From NCBI RefSeq assembly GCF_020873875.1, contig NZ_JAHWGU010000021.1, positions 1 through 64,000 of the forward strand: a DNA stretch of 64,000 nucleotides, in the 5' to 3' direction. The stretch comes from Actinoplanes sp. DH11 (GTDB lineage Bacteria > Actinomycetota > Actinomycetes > Mycobacteriales > Micromonosporaceae). Below the pieces are notes generated by a model. The model did not search any database. It had not been told where the DNA came from and saw only the letters and a list, made by a program, of their open reading frames with translations. This document shows positions 1-8,434 of this stretch, in pieces; position 1 is the stretch's first letter; every line of letters starts with the position of its first letter. The position numbers and the translations under genes are program-made.

Positions 1-204
1 CCGCCCCACCCGGCCCGGCCACGTGCCCCACCCGACCCGGTGCCCGCCTCCCCGCCCGGCCCGGTGCCTGCTGCCCCCGCCCGGCCCGGTGCCTGCTGCC
101 CCCGCCCGGCGCCCAGCTCCCACGCCCAGCCCCGCTCGGCTCGCACCGCTGGTTGCCATCAAGCGGATCGGATCCGTGCGCGGCTTGTGCTTGTAGGCCC
201 CGAG

Positions 205-553
205 TGCACCCCAACAGCCGTAGGTGACAGCCAGACCAGCCAGCTGTCACCCACGGTCGAAAAAGTCGCCCCGCAACAGCCGTGAGCGACAGCCGAGCCG
301 GCCAGCTGTCACCCACGGTCGCCACAACCGCTCCCCAACAGCCGTGAGCGACAGCCAGACCGACCAGCTGACACCACGGTCGAAAAAGTCGCTCCGTAAC
401 AGCCGTGAGCGACAGCCGATCCGGCCAGCTGTCACCCACGGTCGCAACAACCGCTCCCCAACAGCCGTAGGTGACAGCCGAACCAGCCAGCTGTCACCCA
501 CGGTCGCTACAACGGCTCCAAACCAGCCATCAGCGACAGCCGGGCCCGCTGGA
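205..553. repeat. Tandem array of ~62-bp dyad-containing repeats (array A)
   Basis: About five and a half imperfect copies of a ~62-bp unit. Each has the layout CAACAGCCGT, then GTGACAGC or GCGACAGC, about 11 bases, GCTGTCAC, CCACGGTCG and a short variable tail. In the first copy the core GTGACAGC / GCTGTCAC is a perfect inverted repeat, so each unit could form a small hairpin or a dyad protein site. A related array lies at 13911-14100. The units differ by point changes rather than by unique spacers, so this is not a CRISPR. Confidence 0.8.
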
Positions 554-719
554 CCGACGCAATGACCGCTGGCCACGTCGCGCACCCCGCCCCGCGCCAG
601 CCGCAGACCCTGAGCACCACCGCCCAGGACGCGGAAACGCCTGTGGGGCGTGACCCCGATCCGGGCCACACCCCACAGGCGTGATCTTCTGCGCGGTGCC
701 ACCACACCGCGGTCTTTCC

Positions 720-885
720 TTACTACTACGGCCTTACCTACTACGGCCTTACCTACTGCGGCCTTACCTACTACGGCCTTACCTACTGCGGCCTTACCTA
801 CTACGGCCTTACCTACTGCGGCCTTACCTACTACGGCCTTACCTACTGCGGCCTTACCTACTGCGGAACCTACTGCGGGGACCGG
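720..885. repeat. 15-bp tandem repeat (TTACCTACTRCGGCC)
   Basis: About ten head-to-tail 15-bp units. Most alternate between ACTACGG and ACTGCGG, giving a 30-bp higher-order period. The array begins about 20 bases beyond the stop codon of the NlpC/P60 gene on the minus strand. The unit length divides by three, but no plausible gene uses it. It looks like a slippage-prone minisatellite. Confidence 0.85.
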
Positions 886-905
886 CTACGGAGCTCCACG
901 AACCG

Positions 906-1724
906 TCAGGCGACGAGGCGCCGGACGACGTAGTTGTTGCTCCAGATCTTGTGCTTGCCGACCCGGGCGCCACTGTGCGGCGAGTCGTAGATGTAGCCGT
1001 TACCGGCGTAGATGCCGGCGTGGTAACCGTACGAGCCGTTCCGGAACACGATCAGGTCGCCGACCTTCTTGTTGCTCTTGGCGACCTTCTTGCCGTACTT
1101 CTGCTGCGAGTTGGCCTTGTGCGGCAGCTTCTTGCCGGCGGCCTTCTTGTAGACGTACTTCGTGTAGCCGGAGCAGTCGAACCGCTTGGGGCCCGAAGCG
1201 CCGTACTTGTAGAGCGCACCCTTGTGCTTCTTCGCCTCCGCCAGGATCTTCGCGCCACTGGCCTTGACCGTGATCTTGGTCTTGGCCGTGGTTACCTGGT
1301 TGAAGCCGGAGCCGTTGAAGATCGTCCGGACGTAGTACGTGTTCTTCGGGGCGGCCTTGAGCGTGACCGTCCCGTTCTGGTTCCGGACCTTCTCGGTGTC
1401 CCACGTCTTCCATTTACCGCCGACGAGGCCCTGGAGCCGGACCGTGCCCTTGGCGATCTTGCCGGTACGCGGGTCGATGACCTTGACGGTCACCTTGAGG
1501 GTGGAGCCCCACTTCAGGCTCCGGGTGCTGGCCTTGGCGGACAGCTTGGGCTTGATCGTCGCGGCCGCCGCGGAGGCGACCTTGACGACCGGCGTGGTGC
1601 TGGCGGCCGCGGCGGGTGACGCGGTGACCAGCTGGCCGGCGCAGAGGCAGAGGCCCAGGGACAGTGCGACGGTGCCGGCGCCGCGGGACGTGCGGCGACG
1701 ATGGCGCGAACTGTGTTCGTGCAC
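906..1724 (-). CDS. Secreted NlpC/P60-family peptidoglycan endopeptidase
   Basis: Predicted extracellular cell-wall hydrolase of 272 residues. An Arg-rich n-region and hydrophobic core followed by AxA-type sites (residues 1-41) form a signal peptide. Residues about 55-155 look like a beta-rich Ig-like wall-associated module. The C-terminal NlpC/P60 domain (about 157-272) carries the catalytic Cys184 in DCSGY, His235 in YHAGIY and a likely third polar residue, His250. NlpC/P60 enzymes cleave within peptide stems of peptidoglycan. The mature protein is unusually lysine-rich. The gene is preceded by a c-di-AMP riboswitch, so expression is probably tied to c-di-AMP, as for other actinobacterial wall hydrolases. 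The exact bond cut cannot be read from the sequence. Confidence 0.92.
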   Translation of the reverse strand: MHEHSSRHRRRTSRGAGTVALSLGLCLCAGQLVTASPAAAASTTPVVKVASAAAATIKPKLSAKASTRSLKWGSTLKVTVKVIDPRTGKIAKGTVRLQGLVGGKWKTWDTEKVRNQNGTVTLKAAPKNTYYVRTIFNGSGFNQVTTAKTKITVKASGAKILAEAKKHKGALYKYGASGPKRFDCSGYTKYVYKKAAGKKLPHKANSQQKYGKKVAKSNKKVGDLIVFRNGSYGYHAGIYAGNGYIYDSPHSGARVGKHKIWSNNYVVRRLVA

Positions 1725-1727
1725 GGT

Positions 1728-1905
1728 AGAGATTTCCCTCCGGCACGCCTGCGAGGTTAGCTGTCGGGTTCGGGCGGGAAGGTGTGCCCGGTCGCCGGAG
1801 CGACTTCACCCCAAGGTCCTCCCACATGTGCCGCGGAACTGCCGGCGTGGGACGGACCGGTTATGGGTCCCCCGTCCCTGCCCCCTGATGCCTTGATCGA
1901 TGGTG
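1728..1905 (-). promoter_or_regulatory. c-di-AMP riboswitch (ydaO-yuaA class)
   Basis: Read on the minus strand, the leader of the NlpC/P60 gene contains the ordered blocks expected for this class: GACGGGGGACCCA, then TTGGGGTGAA, a short GC hairpin, CCGAACCCGACAGCTAACC, and TCGCAGGCG, followed by GGAGGGAAAT just before the start codon. In actinobacteria this class commonly precedes resuscitation-promoting-factor and NlpC/P60 genes and switches expression off when c-di-AMP is high. Boundaries are approximate because the pairing was judged by eye. Confidence 0.88.
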
Positions 1906-2235
1906 CGGGTGTTGCTGCGGTCGCACCGTCCAGCTCGGGGCAGGGCTCGGCGTTAGCCAGGCTGGTGCGAGTCGGTGGGCTGTTGCCACCGGCCCAACCT
2001 TGCTACCTGAGTTTTCGGCCGAGCGTCAGCAGCCACCTCGTGACGCAGAGTAATTGGCACACTGTTAGGTGTCCAGTTTGTTACCGCCAGGAGACAAATG
2101 CCATCACGGTACGGGGTCGGCCGATCACGAACGGTCGAAAGTTACGGGTGAACCAGAACACACAAAAAGTCGGCGCGTCACCCGGATCGCCGGACGGAAC
2201 GACGAGACCGGGCCAAACGCGGGTCGTACCTGATC
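1906..2235. other. Intergenic region between riboswitch and murT
   Basis: No gene is supported. The middle (about 2040-2175) is noticeably richer in A and T than its surroundings. It should hold the promoter of the leftward riboswitch/NlpC transcript, but I could not pick out a convincing -35/-10 pair. Confidence 0.5.
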
Positions 2236-2263
2236 TTGACCGGTCGGCAACTGGACGTAACCT
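2236..2263 (+). promoter_or_regulatory. Candidate promoter of murT-gatD
   Basis: TTGACC at 2236-2241 and TAACCT at 2258-2263 are separated by 16 bp, a good match to a housekeeping sigma-70-type actinobacterial promoter. The predicted transcription start would fall about 15-20 bases ahead of the GTG at 2287. Called by eye only. Confidence 0.45.
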
Positions 2264-2286
2264 TTCGGTCCGGTACCCTCGCTGGC

Positions 2287-3522
2287 GTGACGGACGGGAA
2301 GATGCCTCTTATCGCCAAGGTCGCGACCACCGCGTCGAAGACCGCGGCGGCGCTCTCCAGGGCCGCTGGACGCGGCGACGGTTCAGTGATCGGGGGCTGG
2401 ATCGGCCTCAAGATCGACCCTGACCTCCTGGCCCACCTGTCGTCCGGCCGAGCTGTGGCGCTCGTCTCCGGGACCAACGGCAAGACCACCACGACACGGC
2501 TCACGGCGGCAGCAGTCGGCGTGCTGGGCCGGGTCGCCACCAACTCGTTCGGCGCGAACATGCCGACCGGGCACACCTCGGCACTGGCGAAAGAGGGTCA
2601 CACCCCGTTCGCCGTTCTCGAGGTCGACGAGCACTACCTCGCCCAGGTGATCGAGGCCACCCGGCCCAAGGTGGTGGCGTTGCTCAACCTCTCCCGGGAC
2701 CAGCTGGACCGGGCGAAGGAGGTGGCGATGATGGCGCAGCTGTGGAAGACCACGCTCGCCGGCCACCCGCAGATCAAGGTGGTGGCCAACTCCGACGACC
2801 CGATGGTGGTCTGGGCCGCGAGCAGCAGCCCGCAGGTCACCTGGTTCAGCGCCGGTCAGCGCTGGCTGGACGACTCGTTCGTCTGCCCGGAGAGCGGCCA
2901 CCCGATCGAGCGCTCCGGCGGTGACTGGTGGTGCACGGGTTGCCCGCTGCGCCGCCCCCGGGCGAACTGGGTGGTCGAGGACGAAGGCGTGATCGACCCG
3001 CGCGGCGACTGGCACATGGTGAAGCTCCAGCTCCCCGGCCGGGTCAACATCGGCAACGCGGCGACCGCCCTGGCCGTTGCCGCCGAGTTCGGGGTCCGCC
3101 CGATCGAGGCGCTGCCGCGGCTGGCCCGGGTGGCGTCTATCGCCGGGCGCTACGCCCAGGTCGACCGGGACGGCCGCAACATCCGGCTGCTCCTCGCCAA
3201 GAACCCGGCCAGCTGGCTGGAGGCGTTCGACATGGCCGAGCAGGCCCCGACGTTGCTCTCCATCAACGCCCGCGATCCCGACGGCTTCGACACCTCTTGG
3301 CTGTACGACGTCGACTTCTCGCCGCTGCGCAACCGCCCGGTGCTGATCACCGGCGACCGCGCCTACGACCTGGCCGTCCGGCTCCAGGTGAACCAGGTGC
3401 CGTTCCGGCACGTACTCAGTTTCGACGAGGCGCTGCGGGCCGTACCGCCCGGCCGCCTCGAAGTGATCGCCAATTACACGGCGTTCCAGGACATCCGAGC
3501 GGAGTTGGACCGTGTCAACTGA
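2287..3522 (+). CDS. murT: Lipid II isoglutaminyl synthase, MurT subunit
   Basis: Mur-ligase-like subunit that, with GatD, amidates the alpha-carboxylate of D-Glu in lipid II to D-isoglutamine. From the GTG at 2287 it has 411 residues. The ATP loop GTNGKTTTT sits at about 62-70. Cys residues at about 200, 216 and 219 (CPES, WCTGC) form the zinc ribbon inserted in the Mur middle domain. The C-terminal DUF1727 domain follows. An upstream TTG would lie within the predicted -35 box, so GTG 2287 or ATG 2302 (protein starting MPLIAKV) is the likely start. The stop overlaps the gatD start by 11 bases, as expected for a stoichiometric complex. Confidence 0.93.
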   Translation: MTDGKMPLIAKVATTASKTAAALSRAAGRGDGSVIGGWIGLKIDPDLLAHLSSGRAVALVSGTNGKTTTTRLTAAAVGVLGRVATNSFGANMPTGHTSALAKEGHTPFAVLEVDEHYLAQVIEATRPKVVALLNLSRDQLDRAKEVAMMAQLWKTTLAGHPQIKVVANSDDPMVVWAASSSPQVTWFSAGQRWLDDSFVCPESGHPIERSGGDWWCTGCPLRRPRANWVVEDEGVIDPRGDWHMVKLQLPGRVNIGNAATALAVAAEFGVRPIEALPRLARVASIAGRYAQVDRDGRNIRLLLAKNPASWLEAFDMAEQAPTLLSINARDPDGFDTSWLYDVDFSPLRNRPVLITGDRAYDLAVRLQVNQVPFRHVLSFDEALRAVPPGRLEVIANYTAFQDIRAELDRVN

Positions 3523-4225
3523 GAGCCTCCGGATCGTGTGGATCTACCCCGATCTGCTGTCGACCTACGGCGACCGGGGCAACCTGTCGATCTTGGCCCA
3601 CCGGGCGGCCGCCCGCGGCATCCCGGTGGAGACGTACGAGGTCCGCTCCGACCAGCCGATGCCCACGGCCGCCGACATCTACCTGATCGGCGGCGGCGAG
3701 GACGGCCCGCAGGCCCTCGCGGCCGAGCGCCTGATCAACGACGGCGGTCTGCACCGGGCGGTCAGCCAGGGCGCCGCGGTCCTGGCGATCTGCGCCGGAT
3801 ATCAACTCTTCGGCCACTCCTTCTTCGCCAAGGGTGCGAAGTGCGCCGGCCTCGGGTTGCTGGACATCTCCTCCGACCGGGGCGTCACCCGGGCGGTCGG
3901 CGAACTGCGCGGCGACATCGACCCGCGGCTCGGGCTGCCCCCGCTGACCGGTTTCGAGAACCACGGCGGCCGCACCCACCTGGGCCCGCACGCCGCGCCG
4001 CTCGCCCGGGTGACCGCCGGAGTGGGCAACGACGGGCAGACCGAGGGAGCATGGGCCGGGAAGATTCTCGGTACGTACTCGCACGGCCCGGCGCTCGCTC
4101 GCAACCCAGCGATAGCCGATCTGCTACTGCGTTGGTCAACAGGCGCGGATAGGCTTGCGCCCCTGGACGACACCTGGGCCGACCGGCTTCGGCAGGAACG
4201 GCTGGAGGCGGCGACAGCTGTCTGA
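3512..4225 (+). CDS. gatD: Lipid II isoglutaminyl synthase, glutamine amidotransferase subunit GatD
   Basis: Class I glutamine amidotransferase of the CobB/CobQ type, 237 residues. It releases ammonia from glutamine for MurT. The nucleophile is Cys94 in AICAGYQLFG and the catalytic His191 lies in TYSHGP, at positions close to those of the characterised staphylococcal enzyme. It starts with GTG inside the 3' end of murT in another frame, so translation is probably coupled. Like other GatD proteins it appears to lack a conventional third triad residue and is expected to work only in complex with MurT. Confidence 0.93.
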   Translation: MSTESLRIVWIYPDLLSTYGDRGNLSILAHRAAARGIPVETYEVRSDQPMPTAADIYLIGGGEDGPQALAAERLINDGGLHRAVSQGAAVLAICAGYQLFGHSFFAKGAKCAGLGLLDISSDRGVTRAVGELRGDIDPRLGLPPLTGFENHGGRTHLGPHAAPLARVTAGVGNDGQTEGAWAGKILGTYSHGPALARNPAIADLLLRWSTGADRLAPLDDTWADRLRQERLEAATAV

Positions 4226-4267
4226 TCCTTGTTTCAGGAACCGACAACAGTAGGGCGGTACGCCTGC

Positions 4268-5086
4268 ATGACCGACATCCTGATCGCCCCGCGGGGCGCA
4301 GTTCAGAACTCCGCGGACCCTCAGGACGCTCCGATCAGCTGGAAGCGCCGCCTTGTCCGGTTCGGCACTCTCGGCGCCGTCGTGGGTGCTCTCGGGGTCG
4401 CTGCCGCGACGCTGCCGCTGCGTGAGATCGGCGACAGCGTCGAGAACCTCGGCGCGGTCGCCCCGGCCGCCGTCGCGGTGGTGGGTGGGCTGCTCCTGTC
4501 GGTGCTCGTCCCGCGTACCGCGATCACGCTCCTCTGCGGCCTTCTCCTGGGCGCCGCGACGGGTGCGATCGCGGCGCTGGCCGCCGCCATCATCGCGGCC
4601 ACGGCGACCTACTACGCCGGTCGCTGGGCCGGGCAGGGCGCCCTCAAGGCGAAAGCCGGCAGCCGGCTCGACCGCCTCGACGGCTGGCTGAACCGCCGCG
4701 GCCTCGCCGCCGTCCTGCTGGTCCGGTTCCTGCCTCTCGCACCGTTCGGTCTGGTCGGCTACGCCTACGGCACCACGAGCGTCTGCCGCAAGCGCTACCT
4801 GCTCGGCACCACGATCGCCGCCATCCCGTCCACCGTCACCTACGCCGTGATCGGCGCCGCGGTGGCCGCGCCGGGCTCGATGAACGCGACGACCCTGGCT
4901 CCGGCGGCAATCGGCTTCGCCATCTCCACGGCCATCGTGCTCCGCTGGCGCTACACCTCCCGCCGCGCCGCCGCCGCGGCTCCGGCCACCGCTGTCTCGG
5001 CCACCGCTGTCCCGGCCACCGCTGTCCCGGCCACCGCTGTCCCGGCCACCGCTGTCCCGGCCACCACGATGGCCGTCCCCGCCTGA
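4268..5086 (+). CDS. TVP38/TMEM64 (DedA-superfamily) membrane protein
   Basis: Polytopic membrane protein of 272 residues from the ATG at 4268. A TTG 39 bases upstream would add an unlikely extension. It has several hydrophobic segments and the VTT-domain signature region GRWAGQG ... RFLPLAPFGLVGYAYG (about residues 118-175). Members of this family are proposed lipid scramblases or transporters. The exact role here is unknown. The last 30 residues are a VPATA repeat encoded by a 15-bp tandem repeat, probably a cytoplasmic low-complexity tail and not conserved. It lies 42 bases after gatD on the same strand and may be co-transcribed. A hairpin follows at 5103-5131. Confidence 0.85.
   Translation: MTDILIAPRGAVQNSADPQDAPISWKRRLVRFGTLGAVVGALGVAAATLPLREIGDSVENLGAVAPAAVAVVGGLLLSVLVPRTAITLLCGLLLGAATGAIAALAAAIIAATATYYAGRWAGQGALKAKAGSRLDRLDGWLNRRGLAAVLLVRFLPLAPFGLVGYAYGTTSVCRKRYLLGTTIAAIPSTVTYAVIGAAVAAPGSMNATTLAPAAIGFAISTAIVLRWRYTSRRAAAAAPATAVSATAVPATAVPATAVPATAVPATTMAVPA
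4977..5070. repeat. 15-bp in-frame tandem repeat in the TVP38-type gene
   Basis: Units close to CCGGCCACCGCTGTC repeat about six times at the 3' end of the membrane protein gene and encode (V/S)PATA steps. Because the period divides by three, expansion or contraction changes only the tail length. Confidence 0.85.
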
Positions 5087-5102
5087 TCGTTTCGCGCACA
5101 CC

Positions 5103-5131
5103 GCCCGGTCCAGCCCTCGGCTGGGCCGGGC
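5103..5131 (+). terminator. Hairpin terminator after the TVP38-type gene
   Basis: GCCCGG-T-CCAGCC pairs with GGCTGG-G-CCGGGC around a CTC loop, 17 bases after the stop. No T-run follows, as is usual in this GC range. Confidence 0.65.
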
Positions 5132-5186
5132 GCAGTGCTTCCGGGCACCTTTTCGGGTACGGCCACGCCGGCCCGCTCGGGGAAAG

Positions 5187-5218
5187 ACGGCCCGCCGCGC
5201 GAGTGCGCGACGGGCCGT
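5187..5218 (-). terminator. Hairpin terminator after leuS
   Basis: ACGGCCCG-C-CGCGC pairs with GCGCG-A-CGGGCCGT around GAGT. It lies 22 bases beyond the leuS stop and may also act against rightward transcripts. Confidence 0.7.
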
Positions 5219-5239
5219 CGACGGATGAGGCGGCGTAGA

Positions 5240-8044
5240 TCAGACGACGACGGAGACCAGGCGGCCCTTGACGACGATGACCTTCTTGGGGTCGCGCCCG
5301 GCCAGGACCTCGGCGACAGCCTCCAGGGCCGCCGCGCGGACGTCGGCCTCGGCCGTGTCCGGGGAGACCTCGACGCGGCCGCGCACCTTGCCGTTGACCT
5401 GCACCGGGTAGGTGACCGAATCGGCCACCAGCTGGGCCGGGTCGGCGACCGGGAAGTCGACGTAGGCCAGCGTGCCGGCGTGGCCCAGCTTGCCCCACAG
5501 TTCCTCGGCCAGGTGCGGCGCGAACGGGGACAGCATCAGCACCAGCGGCTCGACCGCCTCGCGGGACACCGCGGGCAGCGGGGTCAGCGTGTTCGTCAGC
5601 TCGATCAGCTTGGCGATCGCGGTGTTGAACCGCAGCTCGTCCAGGTCCTCCCGGACGCCGGCGATGATCCGGTGCAGCGTCTTGCGGGTCTTCGGGTCCA
5701 GCGGCTCGTCGGTGACCCGGACGGCGCCGGTCTCCTCGTCGACCACCAGGCGCCAGACCCGCTGCAGGAAGCGCTGTGAGCCGACGACCGCGCGGGTCTC
5801 CCAGGGACGGGAGACGTCCAGCGGGCCCATCGCCATCTCGTAGACCCGGAACGTGTCGGCGCCGTACTGCTCGCACATCTCGTCGGGCGTCACCACGTTC
5901 TTCAGCGACTTGCCCATCTTGCCGTAGGAACGCGTGACTTCCTGCGAGCCGTAGAAGTACTTGCCGTCGCGTTCGACGACCTCTTCGGCCGGCACGTAGA
6001 AGCCACGGTCGTCCTGGAACGCGTACGCCTGGATGTAGCCCTGGTTGAACAGTTTCCGGAACGGCTCGAACGACGAGACGTGGCCCAGGTCGAACAGCAC
6101 CTTGTGCCAGAAGCGGGCGTACAGCAGGTGCAGCACGGCGTGCTCGACGCCGCCGACGTACAGGTCGACGCCACCGCAGTCGCCCTCGGACCGCGGGCCC
6201 ATCCAGTAGGCCTCGTTCGCCGGGTCGACCATCTTCTGCTGGTTCTGCGGGTCCAGGTAGCGCAGCTCGTACCAGCAGGAGCCGGCCCACTGCGGCATCG
6301 TGTTGGTCTCGCGGGTGTAGGTCTTCGGGCCGTCGCCCAGGTCCAGCTCGACCTGCACCCAGTCCTTCTTGCGGGACAGCGGCGTCTCCGGCTCGGTGTC
6401 CGCGTCCTCCGGGTCGAAGGTGCGCGGCGAGAAGTCGTCGACGTCAGGCAGCTCGACCGGCAGCATCGAGTCGGGCAGCGCGATCGGCAGACCGGTCTCG
6501 TCGTAGACGATTGGGAACGGCTCACCCCAGTACCGCTGGCGGCTGAACAGCCAGTCCCGCAGCCGGTAGGTGGTGGCACCCCGGCCCTTGCCGTTCGTCT
6601 CCAGCCACTCGATCATGGCGGCCTTGGCCTCGGCGACGCCCTTGCCGTCCAGCCAGTCGCTGTTGATCGCCGGGCCCTCGCCGGTGAAGGCGCCTTCGAA
6701 ACCCTCAGGGGCGGCAACGGTACGGATGATCGGCAGCTCGAAGACCTCGGCGAAGGCCCAGTCCCGCTCGTCCTGGCCCGGCACCGCCATGATCGCGCCG
6801 GTGCCGTAACCGGCCAGCACGTAGTCGGCGATAAAGACCGGCACGCGGGCACCGTTGACCGGGTTCTCCGCGTAGGCGCCGGTGAAGACGCCGGTCTTGA
6901 CCTTGCCGTCGGCGGTCCGCTCCTCGTCGGTCTTCGCGGCGGCCTCGGCCCGGTAGGCGGCGACCGCCTCGGCCGGTGTCGCGTGCCCGCCGGTCCAGAC
7001 CTGCTTGGTCCCCTCCGGCCAGGCCGCCGGCACGACGGCGTCGACCAGCTCGTGCTCCGGCGCCAGCACCATGTAGGTCGCGCCGAACAGCGTGTCCGGT
7101 CGCGTGGTGAAGACCGTGATCACGCCGTCGCCGCCGACCGGGAAGTCGACGTGGGCACCCTTGCTGCGGCCGATCCAGTTGCGCTGCATCAGCTTGACCG
7201 GTTCCGGCCAGTCCAGCGTGTCCAGGTCCTCGACCAGGCGGTCCCCGTACGCGGTGATGCGCATCATCCACTGCTTCAGGCTGCGCTTGAAGACCGGGAA
7301 GTTGCCGCGCTCGGACCGGCCGTCCGGCGTGACCTCCTCGTTGGCCAGCACGGTGCCCAGGCCGGGGCACCAGTTCACCGGTGCCTCGGACACGTACGCC
7401 AGGCGGTGGTCGTCAATGACCTTGCGGCGCTCGGCGGGTGACAGGGTGGCCCACTCGGCGCCGCGCTCCCCCGCCTCGAAGGAGGCGATCAGCTCGCTGA
7501 TCGGCCGTGCCTTGCGCAGCTCGGGGTCGAACCAGGAGTTGAAGACCTGCAGGAAGATCCACTGCGTCCAGCGGTAGTACTCCGGGTCGGTCGTCGAGAA
7601 CGAGCGCCGGTCGTCGTAGGCCAGGCCCAGGCGGCGCAGCTGCTTCTTGTAGCGCTCGACGTTGGCGGCCGTGGTGACCGCCGGGTGGGTGCCGGTCTGC
7701 ACCGCGTACTGCTCGGCGGGCAGGCCGAACGCGTCGAAGCCCATCGGGTGCAGCACGTTGTAGCCGGCCTGGCGCTGGTAGCGCGTGTAGCAGTCGGTGC
7801 CGATGTAGCCCAGCGGGTGCCCGACGTGCAGGCCGGCGCCGGACGGGTACGGGAACATGTCCTGCACGTGCAGTTTCGGCGCACCGGCGCGCGGGTGCGC
7901 GGGGTCGGCCAGCTCGCCGACCGGGTTGGGCGCGCGGAACGTGCCGTGCTCGGCCCAGAAGGCCTGCCAGCGCAGTTCGATCTCGTCAGCCAGCGCCGCG
8001 GTGTAACGGAAAGGCGGGGTCTCGGTCTCGCTCATCTTCACCAT
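5240..8044 (-). CDS. leuS: Leucyl-tRNA synthetase
   Basis: Class I aminoacyl-tRNA synthetase charging tRNA-Leu, 934 residues. The HIGH-type motif (HVGH, about residue 73-76) lies in PYPSGAGLHVGHPLGY. The CP1 editing domain follows, and the KMSKS-type loop reads KMGKS near residue 708. The anticodon-binding domain and the C-terminal domain (VQVNGKVRGRVEV) complete the protein. ATG 8044 is used here. A second in-frame ATG lies three codons downstream (MSETETPP) and is equally likely. The leader upstream encodes a short Leu-rich peptide followed by a U-tailed hairpin, which points to transcription attenuation by leucine or Leu-tRNA supply. Confidence 0.97.
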   Translation of the reverse strand: MVKMSETETPPFRYTAALADEIELRWQAFWAEHGTFRAPNPVGELADPAHPRAGAPKLHVQDMFPYPSGAGLHVGHPLGYIGTDCYTRYQRQAGYNVLHPMGFDAFGLPAEQYAVQTGTHPAVTTAANVERYKKQLRRLGLAYDDRRSFSTTDPEYYRWTQWIFLQVFNSWFDPELRKARPISELIASFEAGERGAEWATLSPAERRKVIDDHRLAYVSEAPVNWCPGLGTVLANEEVTPDGRSERGNFPVFKRSLKQWMMRITAYGDRLVEDLDTLDWPEPVKLMQRNWIGRSKGAHVDFPVGGDGVITVFTTRPDTLFGATYMVLAPEHELVDAVVPAAWPEGTKQVWTGGHATPAEAVAAYRAEAAAKTDEERTADGKVKTGVFTGAYAENPVNGARVPVFIADYVLAGYGTGAIMAVPGQDERDWAFAEVFELPIIRTVAAPEGFEGAFTGEGPAINSDWLDGKGVAEAKAAMIEWLETNGKGRGATTYRLRDWLFSRQRYWGEPFPIVYDETGLPIALPDSMLPVELPDVDDFSPRTFDPEDADTEPETPLSRKKDWVQVELDLGDGPKTYTRETNTMPQWAGSCWYELRYLDPQNQQKMVDPANEAYWMGPRSEGDCGGVDLYVGGVEHAVLHLLYARFWHKVLFDLGHVSSFEPFRKLFNQGYIQAYAFQDDRGFYVPAEEVVERDGKYFYGSQEVTRSYGKMGKSLKNVVTPDEMCEQYGADTFRVYEMAMGPLDVSRPWETRAVVGSQRFLQRVWRLVVDEETGAVRVTDEPLDPKTRKTLHRIIAGVREDLDELRFNTAIAKLIELTNTLTPLPAVSREAVEPLVLMLSPFAPHLAEELWGKLGHAGTLAYVDFPVADPAQLVADSVTYPVQVNGKVRGRVEVSPDTAEADVRAAALEAVAEVLAGRDPKKVIVVKGRLVSVVV

Positions 8045-8085
8045 CTCGTCGGCGTCTCGTCTTGATCAAGGAGGCAGAAGGGCAT

Positions 8086-8112
8086 AAAAAAGCCCCTCAC
8101 GCAGGAGGGGGC
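8086..8112 (-). terminator. Attenuator hairpin in the leuS leader
   Basis: On the minus strand a CCCCTC / GAGGGGC stem is followed directly by six T residues. This is the most classical intrinsic terminator in the whole window. It lies between a 12-residue Leu-rich ORF and leuS, so it would stop leuS transcription unless the leader folds otherwise. Confidence 0.85.
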
Positions 8113-8131
8113 GCCGTGCCGGCCAGTCAGG

Positions 8132-8170
8132 TCAGCACGGCCGGCTAAGAAGCAGAACGGACCGAGCCAT
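8132..8170 (-). CDS. leuS leader peptide (MARSVLLLSRPC)
   Basis: A 12-codon ORF upstream of leuS on the same strand contains three consecutive Leu codons (CTG CTT CTT). Its end overlaps GCCGGCC, which can pair with GGCCGGC about 14 bases later, and the attenuator hairpin follows. This is the arrangement of a ribosome-mediated attenuator: stalling at Leu codons when Leu-tRNA is scarce would change folding and favour read-through. A TATCAT -10 box seven bases upstream implies a leaderless message starting at its ATG. The call rests on architecture. The peptide itself is not conserved-family evidence. Confidence 0.8.
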   Translation of the reverse strand: MARSVLLLSRPC

Positions 8171-8177
8171 GCGTTGG

Positions 8178-8183
8178 ATGATA
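8178..8183 (-). promoter_or_regulatory. -10 box of the leuS leader transcript
   Basis: TATCAT on the minus strand, with seven bases between it and the leader-peptide ATG, places the transcription start at or next to that ATG. No clear -35 hexamer was found. Confidence 0.5.
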
Positions 8184-8434
8184 CTCGCCGTCCGTCACAC
8201 ACGGCGACCGGTATACCTGCGGGTGATATGGCCCAGGCTGTCCACAGGCGACCGGTTCTGCGTCTCGAATCGGTCTCGATCAGGCCTTTCGGCGATGCGT
8301 GCGTACGGGGATAACCTGTGGGGACGGGCGGCGAGCGCCGGAGGCCCACGGCCGCTGGGCGCCCGCAACCTTCGATGCCCCTTGACGGTGGGTGATACCC
8401 ACCGCGAGAGGTACACACGACTTGGAGGAGGCCC

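Larger units (their letters stand above)
1..905. other. Non-coding, repeat-rich stretch
   Basis: No open frame here has the character of a real actinobacterial protein. The frames present encode low-complexity Pro/Ala/Arg or Leu/Arg/Pro strings. The first 130 bases are simple CCCGGCCC-type repetitive sequence. Positions 205-553 and 720-885 carry two different tandem arrays, listed separately. The stretch lies downstream of the NlpC/P60 gene, which is read leftwards and stops at 906. Confidence 0.6.

Noticed and set aside
205..553. CRISPR-like regular repeats
   Set aside because: Unit differences are point changes throughout. There are no unique spacers of constant length and no cas genes.
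6080..7441. Long plus-strand frame antisense to leuS, and similar ones opposite dnaE2, sdhA, aroG and the IPT/TIG genes
   Set aside because: Composition is that of reverse-complement high-GC coding sequence, and no domain or ribosome-binding signal is visible.
8086..8170. T-box riboswitch for leuS
   Set aside because: No T-box sequence (AGGGTGGNACCGCG-like) or specifier stem; a Leu-codon leader peptide explains the hairpin better.
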